Assembly (NCBI GenBank): GCA_051453625.1
Contig: JBOZIK010000001.1
Span: 226,515,246-226,579,245, forward strand
DNA length: 64,000 nt
Source of the DNA: Welwitschia mirabilis
Lineage: Eukaryota > Gnetophyta > Gnetopsida > Welwitschiales
Reading direction: 5' to 3'
Position numbers and translations under genes: made by a program. A model generated the notes under the pieces. The model searched no databases, had not been told where the DNA came from, and was given only the letters and a program-made list of their open reading frames with translations. Below are positions 11,640-23,639 of this stretch, in pieces. Numbering within the stretch: the stretch's first letter is position 1; each line of letters begins with the position of its first letter.

Positions 11640-11830
11640 ATATAGATATCCTTTCCTCTATTATAAAAGCATATACTTTCTTTTTATTTCATACAAGTGC
11701 ATTTTTTCTTTTCTCTCTCTTTATCTTTCTTTAGTTTTATTACTTATAGAGCTTGAAGCTTAAAAGTTTGGATCTAAGAAACTCTTGAGCTTGGATCTTC
11801 ATCAATCATTAACTATTAAGGTCTTATTAA
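11640..11830 (+). promoter_or_regulatory. Promoter-like, LTR-like segment
   Basis: A TATA-like TATTATAAAAGC near 11660 is followed by a long pyrimidine-rich leader and then CTTATAGAGCTTGAAGC and CTTGAGCTTGGATCTTCATC. The succession resembles the R-U5 part of an LTR and shares the GAGCTTGAA phrase with 2780. No partner copy was identified. Confidence 0.3.
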
Positions 11831-14651
11831 TCTTCCATAGTAATATCTTTACTCTTATTATCCATATGTTCTTTCTTGCTATTGAAATTATGTATTATTG
11901 CATTAAGAAGTTATTTATGGATTTTATACAAATATATTATATAATATTATTCCCTCCCACTGACTCTCACCAAGACATTATAGTGAGATATGAGGGGTCT
12001 CTTGTGCTTGGTGATGGAGGATTATTAATGGATGATTATGACCAAATAACTAGGGTGTTTACAATAAAAATAAAAAGAAATTTAGTTATCAATGTTTATT
12101 TTAGTCTTATATTTTTTATCTATTATGAATTAAGGCCATCTTATTAGGGCAAAAATCTAATCCTCAAATATCTCTTCAGGCTAGTACTCTTATATGGTAA
12201 TCCCAAGACTCATAGTAAATGGTTCTTTTTGAATTGATTTGATTTTAGTTTCTACAATGATTTAAATTAATAACTTAGTTAAGATATTTTGTAAGTAATT
12301 AATTAATATATCCATTATTTTATTGATCTAAGTTATTACTTAAGTAATTGTAAAAACTTTATCATATTTTTGTTATAGTGGAAATTAAATTTTTAGAATA
12401 GAGACATAGGCCAAAAACATCATATCTTATTAATTAGTAGATATAAATTCATAAATTTTTTTCTATAAGTCCAGGATTATGCTATAAATATGAAAATCTA
12501 AAAATACTAATTTTTTAATCGGTAATTATTTCTAAAATATTTATTTATTAAAATACATTAAATAATAAATGTAAAAAATAGTAAGAAATTAATTTACATT
12601 TCTGTACCTATCTATTAAAATATCTATAAAATTTAAGAATCTCAAGTTATAGGAAATTGAACAATATTTTCAAAACATCTTGAATCCTTAAAAAATTCAA
12701 ATTATTTTAAAAGTTATGATCATTTTAGTGAAGTGCAGTATGACTATAATTCTAAAAAATTTGAAAGTTTTTAACCTTAAATGATAACCTTAAAAATAAT
12801 ATTTTTAGAATCCAAGAAAGTTCAAGTTACATTATAAGAATCCTATTATGTGTTTGATTTCTTAAAAACTACTATCATTTATTTTTCTTCATAATTAATA
12901 AATTATTAATTTTTAACTTTAATATCTCTTTAGAGCATAAAAATGTTATAATTAATGTTTAAAATTATACAAAAATTATTATAGAAAATTTTAAAGGGAA
13001 TATAAGTATTTAAAATATGTCTATATTAGTAACTATAAGTTAAATTACCTATAAGTGATATTTTTTGGTAGAAATACCTCCTTTATCCCTTTTTCTTTAG
13101 CTTACTTTGAATGTGATTCCTATAAGAGTTTTTTACCTTAATAGTTTAAACAACATAAATAGTCTCTAATTTATCAACTTTTTTTAATTGAATTATAATA
13201 TAGCCATATAAATCTTGAATAAAGATTTATATCTTAAAATTTATATTTAAGTTATATTTTCTTTGTTTACCTCCTTTGAACCAATCCATGAATTATGTCA
13301 TATGAACATGGAAAAATGTTTCTAGGATTAGAATATCTCTAGATATGTTTTAGTTTATTTAAGTGCATTATTAAGATGTTATTTGATATGTTTTGAATTT
13401 TTCTATTATTATTGAAAGAAAAAAAGAATATTTATTTTATTTAAATATAAAATAGAAGAATATTTGCTTTATCTAGGTTTTTCTTATTATAATCTTTAAT
13501 ATAGGAATGTTGCTATATGCTTGCTTTCTTTTTATTATTGTTTGTACAAAATAAACCAAATTAGAATTAGAATTATTATAATTAGGTAAACATATTAAAT
13601 ATCTACATTAGTTAGAATTATCTACATGCATTTTTGTGGTGTATATATCAAATAGGACTAAATCAAGATAATTCTAATAATGTTCATCCCCATACTTGAA
13701 TCTCATTATTAAGGTAGATTGTAATCCATTTCTTTTTAAATATAATATCGTTCTAGAAGTGGATTTAATCATCACTCTCCTATCCAATCCATGTATGGAC
13801 TTATTCCAACTTAACATCTAGATTCCTTGGCATCGATGGATCATGCTGCATCATCTAGAAATGCTTTAAAGAAGTGAGGTTCATTTGCAAGAATGCATCC
13901 ACTTCACACACCGCTTGTTACCTATATTAGGGGGTATATTGAGGTGAAGTAAAATCCTATAAAATTAGCTTAGCCATGTTTATATAGCTTAAAACCTAAA
14001 TTATAACCAACTCATTGCCAAAGGGTGGCCAGATATTGAGTTGAAATCCCATTAATTAGAGTTGTAATCTTCTATATTAGAGTTGCAATCTTCTATTAAA
14101 TGGGTTAGGTATTATTCTTAAAATGTATCTATGTATATTGTTAATAAGTTTATATCTTCTTAAGTATTTACAAGATATCTTTTATGTGATGAGAAACTAG
14201 GAAAAAATAGAGGATACAAGCTTATGACATTGTTATTATTTGTAAACTAAAATAATCTAGAAATTAATTATAGGTAAATATATAACATTAATATGATTTT
14301 CATTTCTTAGAATTAGAAATTATAATAAAGGAATAAGTAGAATTTGATTCTAGATTTTGTTGTGTCTATTGTGTAATAATATTGAAGAAGAAAAAAAGAA
14401 AAGAAACAAAAATATTTCTTAATTAGGGTAAGAGAAGAAAGGATGTTATGTATACCTATCCACTTCTCTAATAAAACTTACTCATACTATTTAAATCTTA
14501 TCTAAAAATTAATTTTCCTCATGATGTAGAGGTCAAGTTTTACTTGTAACTTATTATTATCAATCTATGTCTATCTTCTTTATTAACTGCATTTAGGATA
14601 TCTTTACTTCTTTAGCAGTCAATTTGGATGTTGATTTTAAGGTCAACGTCT
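11831..14651. other. No recognisable gene
   Basis: A 120-codon open frame covers part of this stretch (to 12147), but its composition is not protein-like and no family is recognised. The phrase GAGTTGTAATCTTCTAT near 14058 is repeated with one change near 14079. Otherwise A/T-rich and unassigned. Confidence 0.5.
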
Positions 14652-14743
14652 ACAATTCATTCACTTCTATGTGTATCATATTGCAACATTTTTTCATACA
14701 ATTCATTCACTTCTATGTGCATCATGTTGCAACATTTTTTCTT
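14652..14743 (+). repeat. 46-bp tandem duplication
   Basis: Two adjacent units (14652-14697 and 14698-14743) begin ACAATTCATTCACTTC and differ by a few transitions. A simple local duplication. Confidence 0.85.
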
Positions 14744-15239
14744 ATTCTCACATGACTGCTACATCCTTTACCTCTCTAAAGCCCAAATGTATTACCTTTA
14801 ACCCCTGTGCTTACTCCTCCAGCTCTTGTACCTTCTTCACTCTACTTCTTCACTCAACTAAGAATAGTAAAAAAAGGATTTTTATGAGTTTGAAAAGTTT
14901 GTTTTTAAGAACATAGATATAATAAATAAATAAGAAAAATCCAACATCTAAGATGAATATCAAGTAAATTTACAAGACCTTAGGTCTCTAATTCGAGCCC
15001 ACAGTATGACTTTCATCAATGCATTTATTGGACTGACTTTATTATTTCATATTTTTAATTTTATATTCCTAATTTATAGACTTGTAATCATGCATGTTAA
15101 TACTACCTAATTAACTAAGACTAAACATATTTTGCATAGGTAACTTAAAAACTTATATGTATGGCTAGACCAAGATAACTTACATTACACATAATCTCTA
15201 TCCATTTCTTAACATCAATGCCTCACTAGCTATATTAAG
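14744..15239. other. No recognisable gene
   Basis: Nothing supportable. A short B-box-like string near 14990 is noted under rejected items. Confidence 0.5.
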
Positions 15240-15472
15240 ATGTTCTACATTCTATTTTTGGAAATAGAAATTTTATTTTAAATATGATAATAAGTTTCAT
15301 TATTTAAATAAATTATTTAGTTGGATAAGATTCCCTATATGTCTTAGGGTAATATAAATACTATATACTATTCATATTAATTATTTTTATTGAGATTTAA
15401 ACTTGATAAAATTATTACAATTATCTTATCCCTAATTAGACAAATTTAGTATAGAATTTTTGGACATTACAT
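15240..15472 (+). repeat. Probable 3' part of a gypsy LTR
   Basis: Holds a TATA-like TAATATAAATAC near 15349 and ends GACATTACA, followed at once by TTTTGGTAT and an AG-rich string. An LTR ending in ACA followed by a TGGTATCAGAGC primer-binding site is the standard layout of many plant gypsy elements. The 5' limit is not determined. Confidence 0.45.
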
Positions 15473-15960
15473 TTTGGTATTAGAGAAACATTTCATTAAA
15501 TTTTTAAAGTTAAAAAACTAGACGTTACATTTTGGTATCAGAGCTATTGTAGTGAAAAATTTAGGACATTACATTTTAGTATCAGAGCATTGTATAGAAT
15601 ATTTATTATTATTAAAATGAGTATTATATTTTTCTATTATAGTGTCATTTTAAGTCTTTGGTTGTAGAACATCTGAGCATTAAATTTTGATACCAGAGCA
15701 TTATGTGAACTTTTTAGTGTAGAAAATATGGGTATTACATTTTGATATGAAAAGAAACATTTGATTAAATTGGTTAAGTTAAAAAGGTGAACATCAGATT
15801 TTGGTATTAGAGCAATTATAGTGAAAGATTTAGGATGTTACATGTTGGTATTAGAGCATCGTATAAAAGATTTTTTATTATTAAAATGAGTATTATATTA
15901 TGGTCTTATAGTGTCATTTTAGGTCTTTGTTTGTAGAAAATCTTAGTGTTACATACATGT
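15463..15960 (+). repeat. Tandem array of LTR-end/PBS motifs (initiator tRNA-Met type)
   Basis: The motif TTACATTTTGGTATCAGAGC, or a close variant, starts near 15463, 15521, 15564, 15675, 15730, 15789 and 15833, with a remnant near 15942. Its second half, TGGTATCAGAGC, is the complement of the 3' end of plant initiator tRNA-Met, the common LTR-element primer-binding site, and TTACA is a typical LTR end. The copies belong to a larger duplication: 15463-15727 and 15728-15955 align over their length, including the linkers (for example ATTAAAATGAGTATTATATT in both). Normally an element has one such site. Confidence 0.8.
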
Positions 15961-17013
15961 AGAGTATGTATTCTAAATCGCTATAGACATACTTAATTAT
16001 AACATCACAAAAACAAAAAAATAGTAAACTAAATACTTTATATTTTAACATTAACTAATACATTTTATAATATAATCCATTTTTTCTTAAGAAAAGGATA
16101 CCCCATGTTCATTATTAATAATGTTAATTGTTAGGCTTGTTAAAGAATGTAGTTTCTATATTCAAGGGATATAACCCTTACAAAATTAATTATACTTAAT
16201 ATGAAGAGTTATCTCTATTATCAGAAACCATAATAACTATTTAAAATTATTAAAAAATGGTAAAGAAGGGCATGCACATGATTTGCACAAGTATACGGAT
16301 GTTCTTGATAAGCTAGCCTTACCTCTAATTAATTCCAAAGACTAGACCTTGAAGGAAGTATGACTTGATAGTCCACTCTCCAATGCCTTATGTTTAGTAT
16401 AGGGAAGTTTCATTTTATCTAAGGGTTAATAATCATATTGTTTCTTCGCAATTATGAAATTTTTTAATTGCAAATTTTCTTTAATTTTTTTAAAGTCCTT
16501 TATTCAAATCTTAAGTAATCAAGTTTCATTTAAAATGATTTTGAATCATCATAATTGGTGTCAAAGCAAAGTGATACTAAATTGCTATCTTTTAATGATC
16601 CAAAAGAACAAAGAAAGAATGAAAGAATAAAAGATAGATTATATGAATAAAACAGTTAATATTTCATTAAAGATAAATAAAGATAGTATAAGAAAATAGA
16701 AAGAAACTAGAATGCAATTAAAAGAACATAAAAAAAGGATAAGTGAACCACACATCAAGTCTTATTCTTATCAAGAGTTACATAGGAGTAAGAACTATCA
16801 GGAAAAGGATCAATAGGATTTAGAAGAATTTTTCTTCTTCATCATTAGAAATTAAGTAGTTCAAAGTGACTAATCTAATATAATAATATTGAGAAAAGTA
16901 ATAATACTTAGGAAAGGATTAGTCCAATTCTTCTTCCAAACATGAAACTAATAATAAAAGGCACATAACTCCTTCTTAGTAACAATGAATCTTTCCAAAG
17001 AGTAATATACTAC
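15961..17013. other. No recognisable gene
   Basis: A/T-rich DNA between the PBS array and the first family G LTR. No protein-like frame. It does not resemble the 3' UTR that precedes LTR3, LTR4 and LTR5. Confidence 0.5.
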
Positions 17014-17406
17014 TATTAACATGTAAAAAAATGATGTTTATATCAAGTGTTATAGGCTAATCTATTATAAATAAAGATATTAATTTAATTATTTTAATCA
17101 TAAAATATGTCTTATATTATTTTTAAGACAAAAATGAATTTTATGATTTTCTTTATAATAATTGTAGATCTTTAGCCACACTTTGAAATACATGATGGAA
17201 AATTGATACAATTCCACACAAATTAATAGTGTCAACAAAGGCATGGTGTAGTGATATATAGTACTAGCATTAGAAGACATGTGGTAGAGTCATGTGAAGA
17301 TATACTAAAGACATATAGAGATAGCATAATTTGGTAAAGTAATCTAGCTCCAATTCCACATGTTGGACTTATCTTGATAAAGCTTGGATCCAATACTACA
17401 TAACAA

Positions 17407-17470
17407 CCTCCACCAAATACTATAAGATAGCCTCCACCAAATACTATAAGATAGCCTCCACCAAATACTA
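17407..17470 (+). repeat. 24-bp tandem repeat in LTR1
   Basis: Units CCTCCACCAAATACTATAAG plus ATAG at 17407-17430 and 17431-17454, then a partial unit. More degenerate units (CTAATGCTATAAGATA-like) continue to about 17610 and occupy the same place in LTR2 to LTR5. Confidence 0.85.
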
Positions 17471-17677
17471 AATGAAAAATATTCTACCTAATGCTATAAT
17501 ATAGATTATATTCTACTAAACACTACATGATAACTTTTACCAAATGCTACAAGATAGAATTTTATCCACTTAAAGCTAAATGATGAATATTTTTCCTAAT
17601 GCCATAGGATGAAGATCACTCATTTCACTTATCACTATAAGCTAAAGTCTTTCTACCAGTCCCATCCTACATCCATC

Positions 17678-17684
17678 TATAAAA
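17678..17684 (+). promoter_or_regulatory. LTR TATA box, family G LTR1
   Basis: TCTATAAAAGTT at the position that holds CCTATAAAAGG in LTR3 (34517) and CCTATAAAAGGG in LTR5 (41515). Confidence 0.6.
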
Positions 17685-18060
17685 GTTCCTTTAGCCCTTA
17701 TTTGTAAATTTCTTTGATTAGATGAATGTATTATAATCACTTGGAGTGTTAAGATGTTATGGCTTTTTAAACACCTCCCTTGGGAATAGGCTTGATCTGA
17801 GGCTCGTTCACATTAACATGGTACTAGTAATCCTTAGGTGAGATTCTTTCTTATTGTTAATAATATAATAGTTATTAATTCTTTTTTTTCTAGTGCACAT
17901 TAATTTAATACTAGTAATCCTTAGGTGAGACTATGTTATCAAGATAGTCTATACTGAATGAAATCTTTAGAATTAGCTTTTTAGTTATAGTCATTATTAT
18001 TTTATAGATCTTAAAGACAAATGTACTTATTTTCTATATTTGTAAAGAACTATGAAGGAT

Positions 18061-18626
18061 TGAAGTAACTATTAAATTCACCAACACTTAGGTAATGAAT
18101 GAGATTGTTTCACCACCCCCATGCCACCATGANNNNNNNNNNNNNNNNNNNNNNNNNNNNNNNNNNNNNNNNNNNNNNNNNNNNNNNNNNNNNNNNNNNN
18201 NNNNNNNNNNNNNNNNNNNNNNNNNNNNNNNNNNNNNNNNNNNNNNNNNNNNNNNNNNNNNNNNNNNNNNNNNNNNNNNNNNNNNNNNNNNNNNNNNNNN
18301 NNNNNNNNNNNNNNNNNNNNNNNNNNNNNNNNNNNNNNNNNNNNNNNNNNNNNNNNNNNNNNNNNNNNNNNNNNNNNNNNNNNNNNNNNNNNNNNNNNNN
18401 NNNNNNNNNNNNNNNNNNNNNNNNNNNNNNNNNNNNNNNNNNNNNNNNNNNNNNNNNNNNNNNNNNNNNNNNNNNNNNNNNNNNNNNNNNNNNNNNNNNN
18501 NNNNNNNNNNNNNNNNNNNNNNNNNNNNNNNNNNNNNNNNNNNNNNNNNNNNNTGAAGTAACTATTAAATTCACCAACACTTAGGTAATGAAGGAGATTG
18601 TTTCACCACCCCCATGCCACCATGAT
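18061..18626. other. Assembly gap with duplicated flanks (421 N)
   Basis: About 72 bases before the N run (from TGAAGTAACTATTAAATTC) reappear right after it (18554-18626) with one difference. This fits two contig ends covering the same sequence that were spaced apart instead of merged. Confidence 0.8.
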
Positions 18627-18897
18627 TTAATGATTTGAATATTTTATTTTAGGAGTTATAGGAATGGATGGAGTAAATTTGGGTTATGGGACAAGCCAAG
18701 CTAGACCATTGGATCATGTGTATTTCCCTGCATTACTGATTAAAAATCATAAAAAATATCTCAAATTTAATTTTACATTTTGTTTAATTTCATTATAGGA
18801 TTATAATTTTATGTTAATTTTGTTAGGTTTAGTACAAATAGCCTTGTGAAAATAAAGATACTTGATCATCAGTCAATTTATTTTGGTTACCAAAGAT

Positions 18898-20009
18898 TAT
18901 TAACATGAAGAAATTAATACTTATATTAAGTTTCTTGGATTAATTTATTATAAATGAATAAATTAATTTAATTATTTTAATCACAAAATATGTCTTCTAT
19001 TATTTTTTGAATAAAACTTAATTTTCTACTCTTATCCATAATAATTACATATCTATAACTACATTTTGGAACACATGGTAAAAGATGAACATAATTTCAC
19101 ATAAAAAAATAATGGAAGTAAAGACATGGAGTAGTGACTTATATTAGTAGAATTGGAAGACATGTCATAAAGGCATGAGGATGTGGCACTAGAGACATAG
19201 GATGATATCATAGTTGGTAAAGGATTATAGCTGCAAAGGTCACATGTGAAACTTATTAGTAACAAATATTCCACCTAATACTATATGATGAGCTCTACCA
19301 AATACTACAACATAACCTTCACTAAATGCTAAATGACAAAGATTTTACTTAATGCTAGAGGAGAAAATATTATCTACCTAATGATATAAGATAACCTTTA
19401 ATAAATTCTATAGAATATAATGTTATCTATCAAATACTAAATGATGAGTATTCTACCTAATGCTATAAGCCAAAATCTCTCAATCAGCTCAATCCTACCC
19501 TTCATACAAAAGATATTTGAGCCCTTATTTATAAACATCCTTTGTTTTAGCAAAATAATAAACTCTTTGAAGCCTCAAGTCAACATGGTCTTCTAATTAC
19601 TTTCTTTAGGGAGTGAGCTTATGTAAAGGATAGCTTAAGAAGTCCTTAACAACTTCTTTCTTCTTCATTTGATGTAATGTATCTCTTGTTCATTTTGATT
19701 TTGAGTTATGAATATCTTTGCACTTCTAATGCTTAGTAAACCTACATTATCTAGTTACTTTATTACTAAATGAGTGCCTTAATTTAATTGATATATTTAC
19801 TTCTATTTAATGAATTTTAAATACATTAAGTCCTTAGTTTTCATGCTTGTTTAAGGGAAATGAATGACCAAGTAACTTTTGAATTCACTAATTCTCATAC
19901 GGTGACTAAAATTATATCATCCTAAATGAAGCCATTATTATTTAATAACTTAAAGCATGTTTTAGGAAAGTTTAAGATATCATTAGAGTGAAGACTCACT
20001 AATGGATAA
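18898..20009 (+). repeat. Family G LTR copy 2 (5' LTR)
   Basis: Begins TATTAACATGAAG and is colinear with LTR3 well past 19920. The exact 3' end is uncertain, because colinearity with LTR3 runs on into the leader and no clear primer-binding site marks the junction. Confidence 0.75.
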
Positions 20010-21689
20010 GTTGGATTAAACCTTGAGGCTTACTTACTTCCTTATGTCTCTAAATAAATCTTTATACTTCTCTTAACTCTTTATTTTTCCTTTTATTAAT
20101 TATACTTGCAAGATAAGCAATACTTGTGTAATTTCTAAAATCCATCCTAATTATCCTTATGGATAGAATAATACTAAGTATTTACCTAGTTTAAATCAAG
20201 TTTATTTTACTTAAATGAATAGACTTTGATGCCATTTATAGGATAATGACATGGTATCTTATCATTAGGAGTACACTTTTTAATTTCTTAAAAACTTTTA
20301 GTTTGTTTTACATTTTTCTAGTGGTTGAAACTGGTCCTCTCTAGTGAAACCTCAAATGGTTCATTTTATTTTTTCTTTATGCATTTTCTTTTTTCTTTTT
20401 AATTTCCAATGGTTGACACTAATTATTTCCAATGATATCCAAACTAGTTCTTTATCTTTTCTTTTATTTTATTTTCTTTTTACTAGTGAGTACGAATCCA
20501 TTTTTAATGATACTCGAATTAATCTAGTTTAGAGATTTTTTAAGTTTTTCTTCTCTAACTAGATTTGTATTACTTATCAAAAATTTGTGTTGCAAGTCTA
20601 ATAAAGTTTTTACATGTTGGGACTAAAGGTGAAAAACTAAAAGTTTAACTCTTTTCTTTGAATGCTTTCATTTATTTCTCACATTTTCTTAATTTAGAAG
20701 TTTAATTTTCTACCTAGTGCATTCTATGAATTTACTATTATAAAATGGAAAAAAAATTCTGAGGATTTAATTTTCTTTAGGACTGGTTTTAAATGTACTA
20801 CCACTTTTATTTATGTTACATTTTTTTCATAGCCTTGTTATGTCAAATACTTTATGAGAATTCTATAAAGCACTATGATTTTTTTAAATTTATTAACTCC
20901 CATATTAACTACTGTTACTACCTTTCTTCACTAGCGATACCAGCTTTCTTGAGTAGAAACTTATAGAATGTTTTATAAATATTCTATTAAGACTTCAAAA
21001 CCTATAATTTGGGATATATTTGAAACCTTCTTGGAAATTTTTTTAAAACTTATCTAAATGTTACATGCCTTAGATACAAAACAATTAGAAACTTATTCAA
21101 TAATATGAACTCTAATACTAAAGAAAAACATAAAATACCATATGAAAACCAATTCCATGATTACACTCAAAGAGAATAGGCTTTCACTTCATAATAAAAC
21201 CAAAATATCCAGTATAATTTTCAATTTCCTTTGAACATTCCATGGTCAAAAAAAAGATCTAATCAATTAATGAAATACCTTCTAGCATAGTTAAAAGATA
21301 GTAAAAAAATAAAATAATGCAACCGAAAACTCCCCTAAGTAACTAGTTCATGATTACCTTTGACCTCAATGATTAGGAACCATTTCTTATCTAGCATAGC
21401 TAGATAGAGCTTAAAGTTAAAATTTAATCCATCAACCATCTAGCTATTACCTTATTTTCATGGCTTAGAATTAAAGGATACATAATTACACCTCAAAAAT
21501 TTGAGTGTATGTTCTCAACTATATAACAATATCCAAATAATTATAATGCCCTTAAGCTCATTCTTTTTTCATTCTCCTTAAAGAAAAGGCTAAATTAGGG
21601 TTCTACACCCTCAAGCCCTTATCCATTAGATCTTAGTACAATTTAAATAAGGCCTTCATATCTAAATTTTTCCGAAACTATAAGATAAA
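20010..21689 (+). other. Family G leader (5' UTR)
   Basis: Non-coding, colinear with 35030-36300 after LTR3. Shared strings include CTAGTGGTTGAAACTGGTCC/AATGGTTGATACTAGTCC and TTACTACCTTTCTTCA. Long leaders are usual for Athila elements. Confidence 0.65.
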
Positions 21690-22864
21690 TGACTAAAGAT
21701 GAGAAATAATGAATTATTAAACAAAAGAATCATGAAACCTTGTTTCAATTCTTAAAAAGATTTAAGGATTTACTACAAAAGTGCTCATAGCATGGATTTG
21801 AGCTATGAACAAAGATTAGTATCTTTTACAATGGGTCGTTTACAGATAATAGGAAATTAGTTAAAATGATGAGTAGCAATAATTTCTTTAGTATGCCATT
21901 GGATGCAGTTTGGGACTACCTTAAAACCATAGCAAAAATTTTTAAAAATTTAGAGAATCCAAGTAAACCATCTATCTTTCATCATCATGTTAGGTTTACT
22001 AGTGTATTCAACATACCTTATAACTTTAAAGTCAATAATAAGATAAGTGAATTAGCGAGAAGAGTAGAATATCTAACCACCTTATCCACATCCATAGCTT
22101 TAACCACCAAACTTAAATACTAGATTTTCCACATAGATATACATGAGATAGCCAAGTTTCTATTTATTTTCTTATATAAAATAGAATAAATGAATAAGTT
22201 TATGTAGTAGAAAATAAGTAGCAAAACCAAAAAAATGACCCATATTCTAACATCTACAACCCTAGGCAAAACAATTACCCTAACTTTTCTTAGAGATAAG
22301 ATAATTTATATAGTAAAAAAGTAAAATAATTAAATAATAAATTCATTTCCCTCATCACCCATCCATCCCTTTTCATAAAACTATTAAATACTATCTTCAT
22401 CTATCCCTTTGGAGGAATTATTAAAATTTTTCATGAAAACCCAAGTCCAACTTAACTATGATCATGAACAAAATATTAAGCAAAATGTCCTCTCCTTAAA
22501 AAAACTTAAGAAAATCACTTAAACCCTCACTTAAATTCTTTAATAACTTCAACAAATGTAAAGCTACATTCTATCTTCTCTAAATCAAAGGAAAATACAT
22601 AAACTTCACATAAGTTCATAGCCAAATCTTAAGGGAGTTAGGTTCATAGAAGGATTATCTATCCACATATAAGAGACTATGTCCATTCACTAGAAGCAAG
22701 AAGAAAAAAAATCCACCTAAGAAAAACAAAACCAAGAAAAGGTTAACCTCCATAGAAAATAAGGGGGAAAAAAGAGGAACTGTTACCCATTTACAAAGAG
22801 CCTTTACCTTTTTTCCACTTTTTTAATAAGAATAATATCATGAAAAAAGAATTAAAGGATTTAA
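21690..22864 (+). pseudogene. Family G gag (retrotransposon Gag domain)
   Basis: The frame reads ETLFQFLKRFKDLLQKCS near 21740, then FYNGSFTDNRKLV, SNNFFSMPLDAVWDYL and IAKIFKNLENPSKPSI to about 21980. This is the Gag core seen in Athila/Tat elements (aromatic-rich helices, then a FYNGL segment and a small-residue helix before W-x-YL). An 85-codon open piece survives at 21866-22123. After that the frame breaks, and 22330-22560 aligns with 36380-36780 and 49550-49760, which mark the Gag C-terminal part. Gag would form the virus-like particle. The zinc knuckle is not visible in this copy, and the right end runs into a gap. Confidence 0.75.
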
Positions 22865-23325
22865 NNNNNNNNNNNNNNNNNNNNNNNNNNNNNNNNNNNN
22901 NNNNNNNNNNNNNNNNNNNNNNNNNNNNNNNNNNNNNNNNNNNNNNNNNNNNNNNNNNNNNNNNNNNNNNNNNNNNNNNNNNNNNNNNNNNNNNNNNNNN
23001 NNNNNNNNNNNNNNNNNNNNNNNNNNNNNNNNNNNNNNNNNNNNNNNNNNNNNNNNNNNNNNNNNNNNNNNNNNNNNNNNNNNNNNNNNNNNNNNNNNNN
23101 NNNNNNNNNNNNNNNNNNNNNNNNNNNNNNNNNNNNNNNNNNNNNNNNNNNNNNNNNNNNNNNNNNNNNNNNNNNNNNNNNNNNNNNNNNNNNNNNNNNN
23201 NNNNNNNNNNNNNNNNNNNNNNNNNNNNNNNNNNNNNNNNNNNNNNNNNNNNNNNNNNNNNNNNNNNNNNNNNNNNNNNNNNNNNNNNNNNNNTCATGAA
23301 AAAAGAATTAAATGATTTAAAAATA
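22840..23325. other. Assembly gap with duplicated flanks (429 N)
   Basis: TCATGAAAAAAGAATTAAAG before the N run (22865-23293) reappears after it with one base changed. Probably an unmerged contig overlap inside the gag-pol region. Confidence 0.75.
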
Positions 23326-23401
23326 TTTAAAGAAGTTAAGATAAATAACCCATTCTTAGAAGTCATTAAGCAAGTTCCTTCCTATGTGAAGTTCCTTAAC
23401 T
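23294..23401 (+). pseudogene. Family G gag-pol linker, cut by the LINE
   Basis: Reads FKEVKINNPFLEVIKQVP then SYVKFLN and stops. The homologous fragment near 50060-50150 reads on as KVKLNIPLL, then MPHYEIFLKDIYT, so the break falls right after the FL-(K/N) codons. The continuation, NIPQEYVYNEK, is found at 29107. Confidence 0.75.
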
Positions 23402-23639
23402 AATAAGAAGTAATTAATCAAAGCATCATTACCCCAAGCACATGAGTAGAGTGCGTGAGTAGCCCTTCACTACATACCATTAAGCTTCATTGCATTTTAG
23501 CCATGCTCTAATTAGGGCTTGGAATAGAGAAGAAATAGTGTACATGAATGGACTCCAATTCAGTTCTGCTTGCAAGGCCTCTGAGTTGTTAGCTAGGATT
23601 TCTAAAAGTAAATGGATATAGAAGTGGAGATCCTAAAGC

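Larger units (their letters stand above)
17014..18690 (+). repeat. Family G LTR copy 1 (possible solo LTR)
   Basis: Starts TATTAACATG (TGTTAACAT in the better copies) and aligns with the LTRs at 18898, 33943 and 40907. Shared landmarks are the ATTTAATTATTTTAATCA block near 17080, the 24-bp repeats at 17407, a TATA box at 17678 and the ACTTAGGTAATGAATGAGAT end block near 18090. It contains a 421-N gap whose two flanks are the same sequence. The 3' limit is uncertain. Neither side shows family G interior sequence, so a solo LTR is the simplest reading. Confidence 0.75.

Noticed and set aside
11785-12147. 120-codon open frame on the + strand.
   Set aside because: Composition follows local base content (runs of I, F, Y, L), no domain is recognised and no related copy was found. 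Possibly LTR-downstream sequence.
14941-15010. AGGTCTCTAATTCGAGCCC, like a SINE B box.
   Set aside because: No A box at the required distance and no repeated copy in the window.
19910-20030. TGGATAAGTTGGATTAAACC after LTR2 as a primer-binding site of family G.
   Set aside because: The layout (TGG plus acceptor plus T-arm-like bases) is suggestive, but the LTR3 copy begins TAG and I could not match the acceptor part to a plant tRNA.
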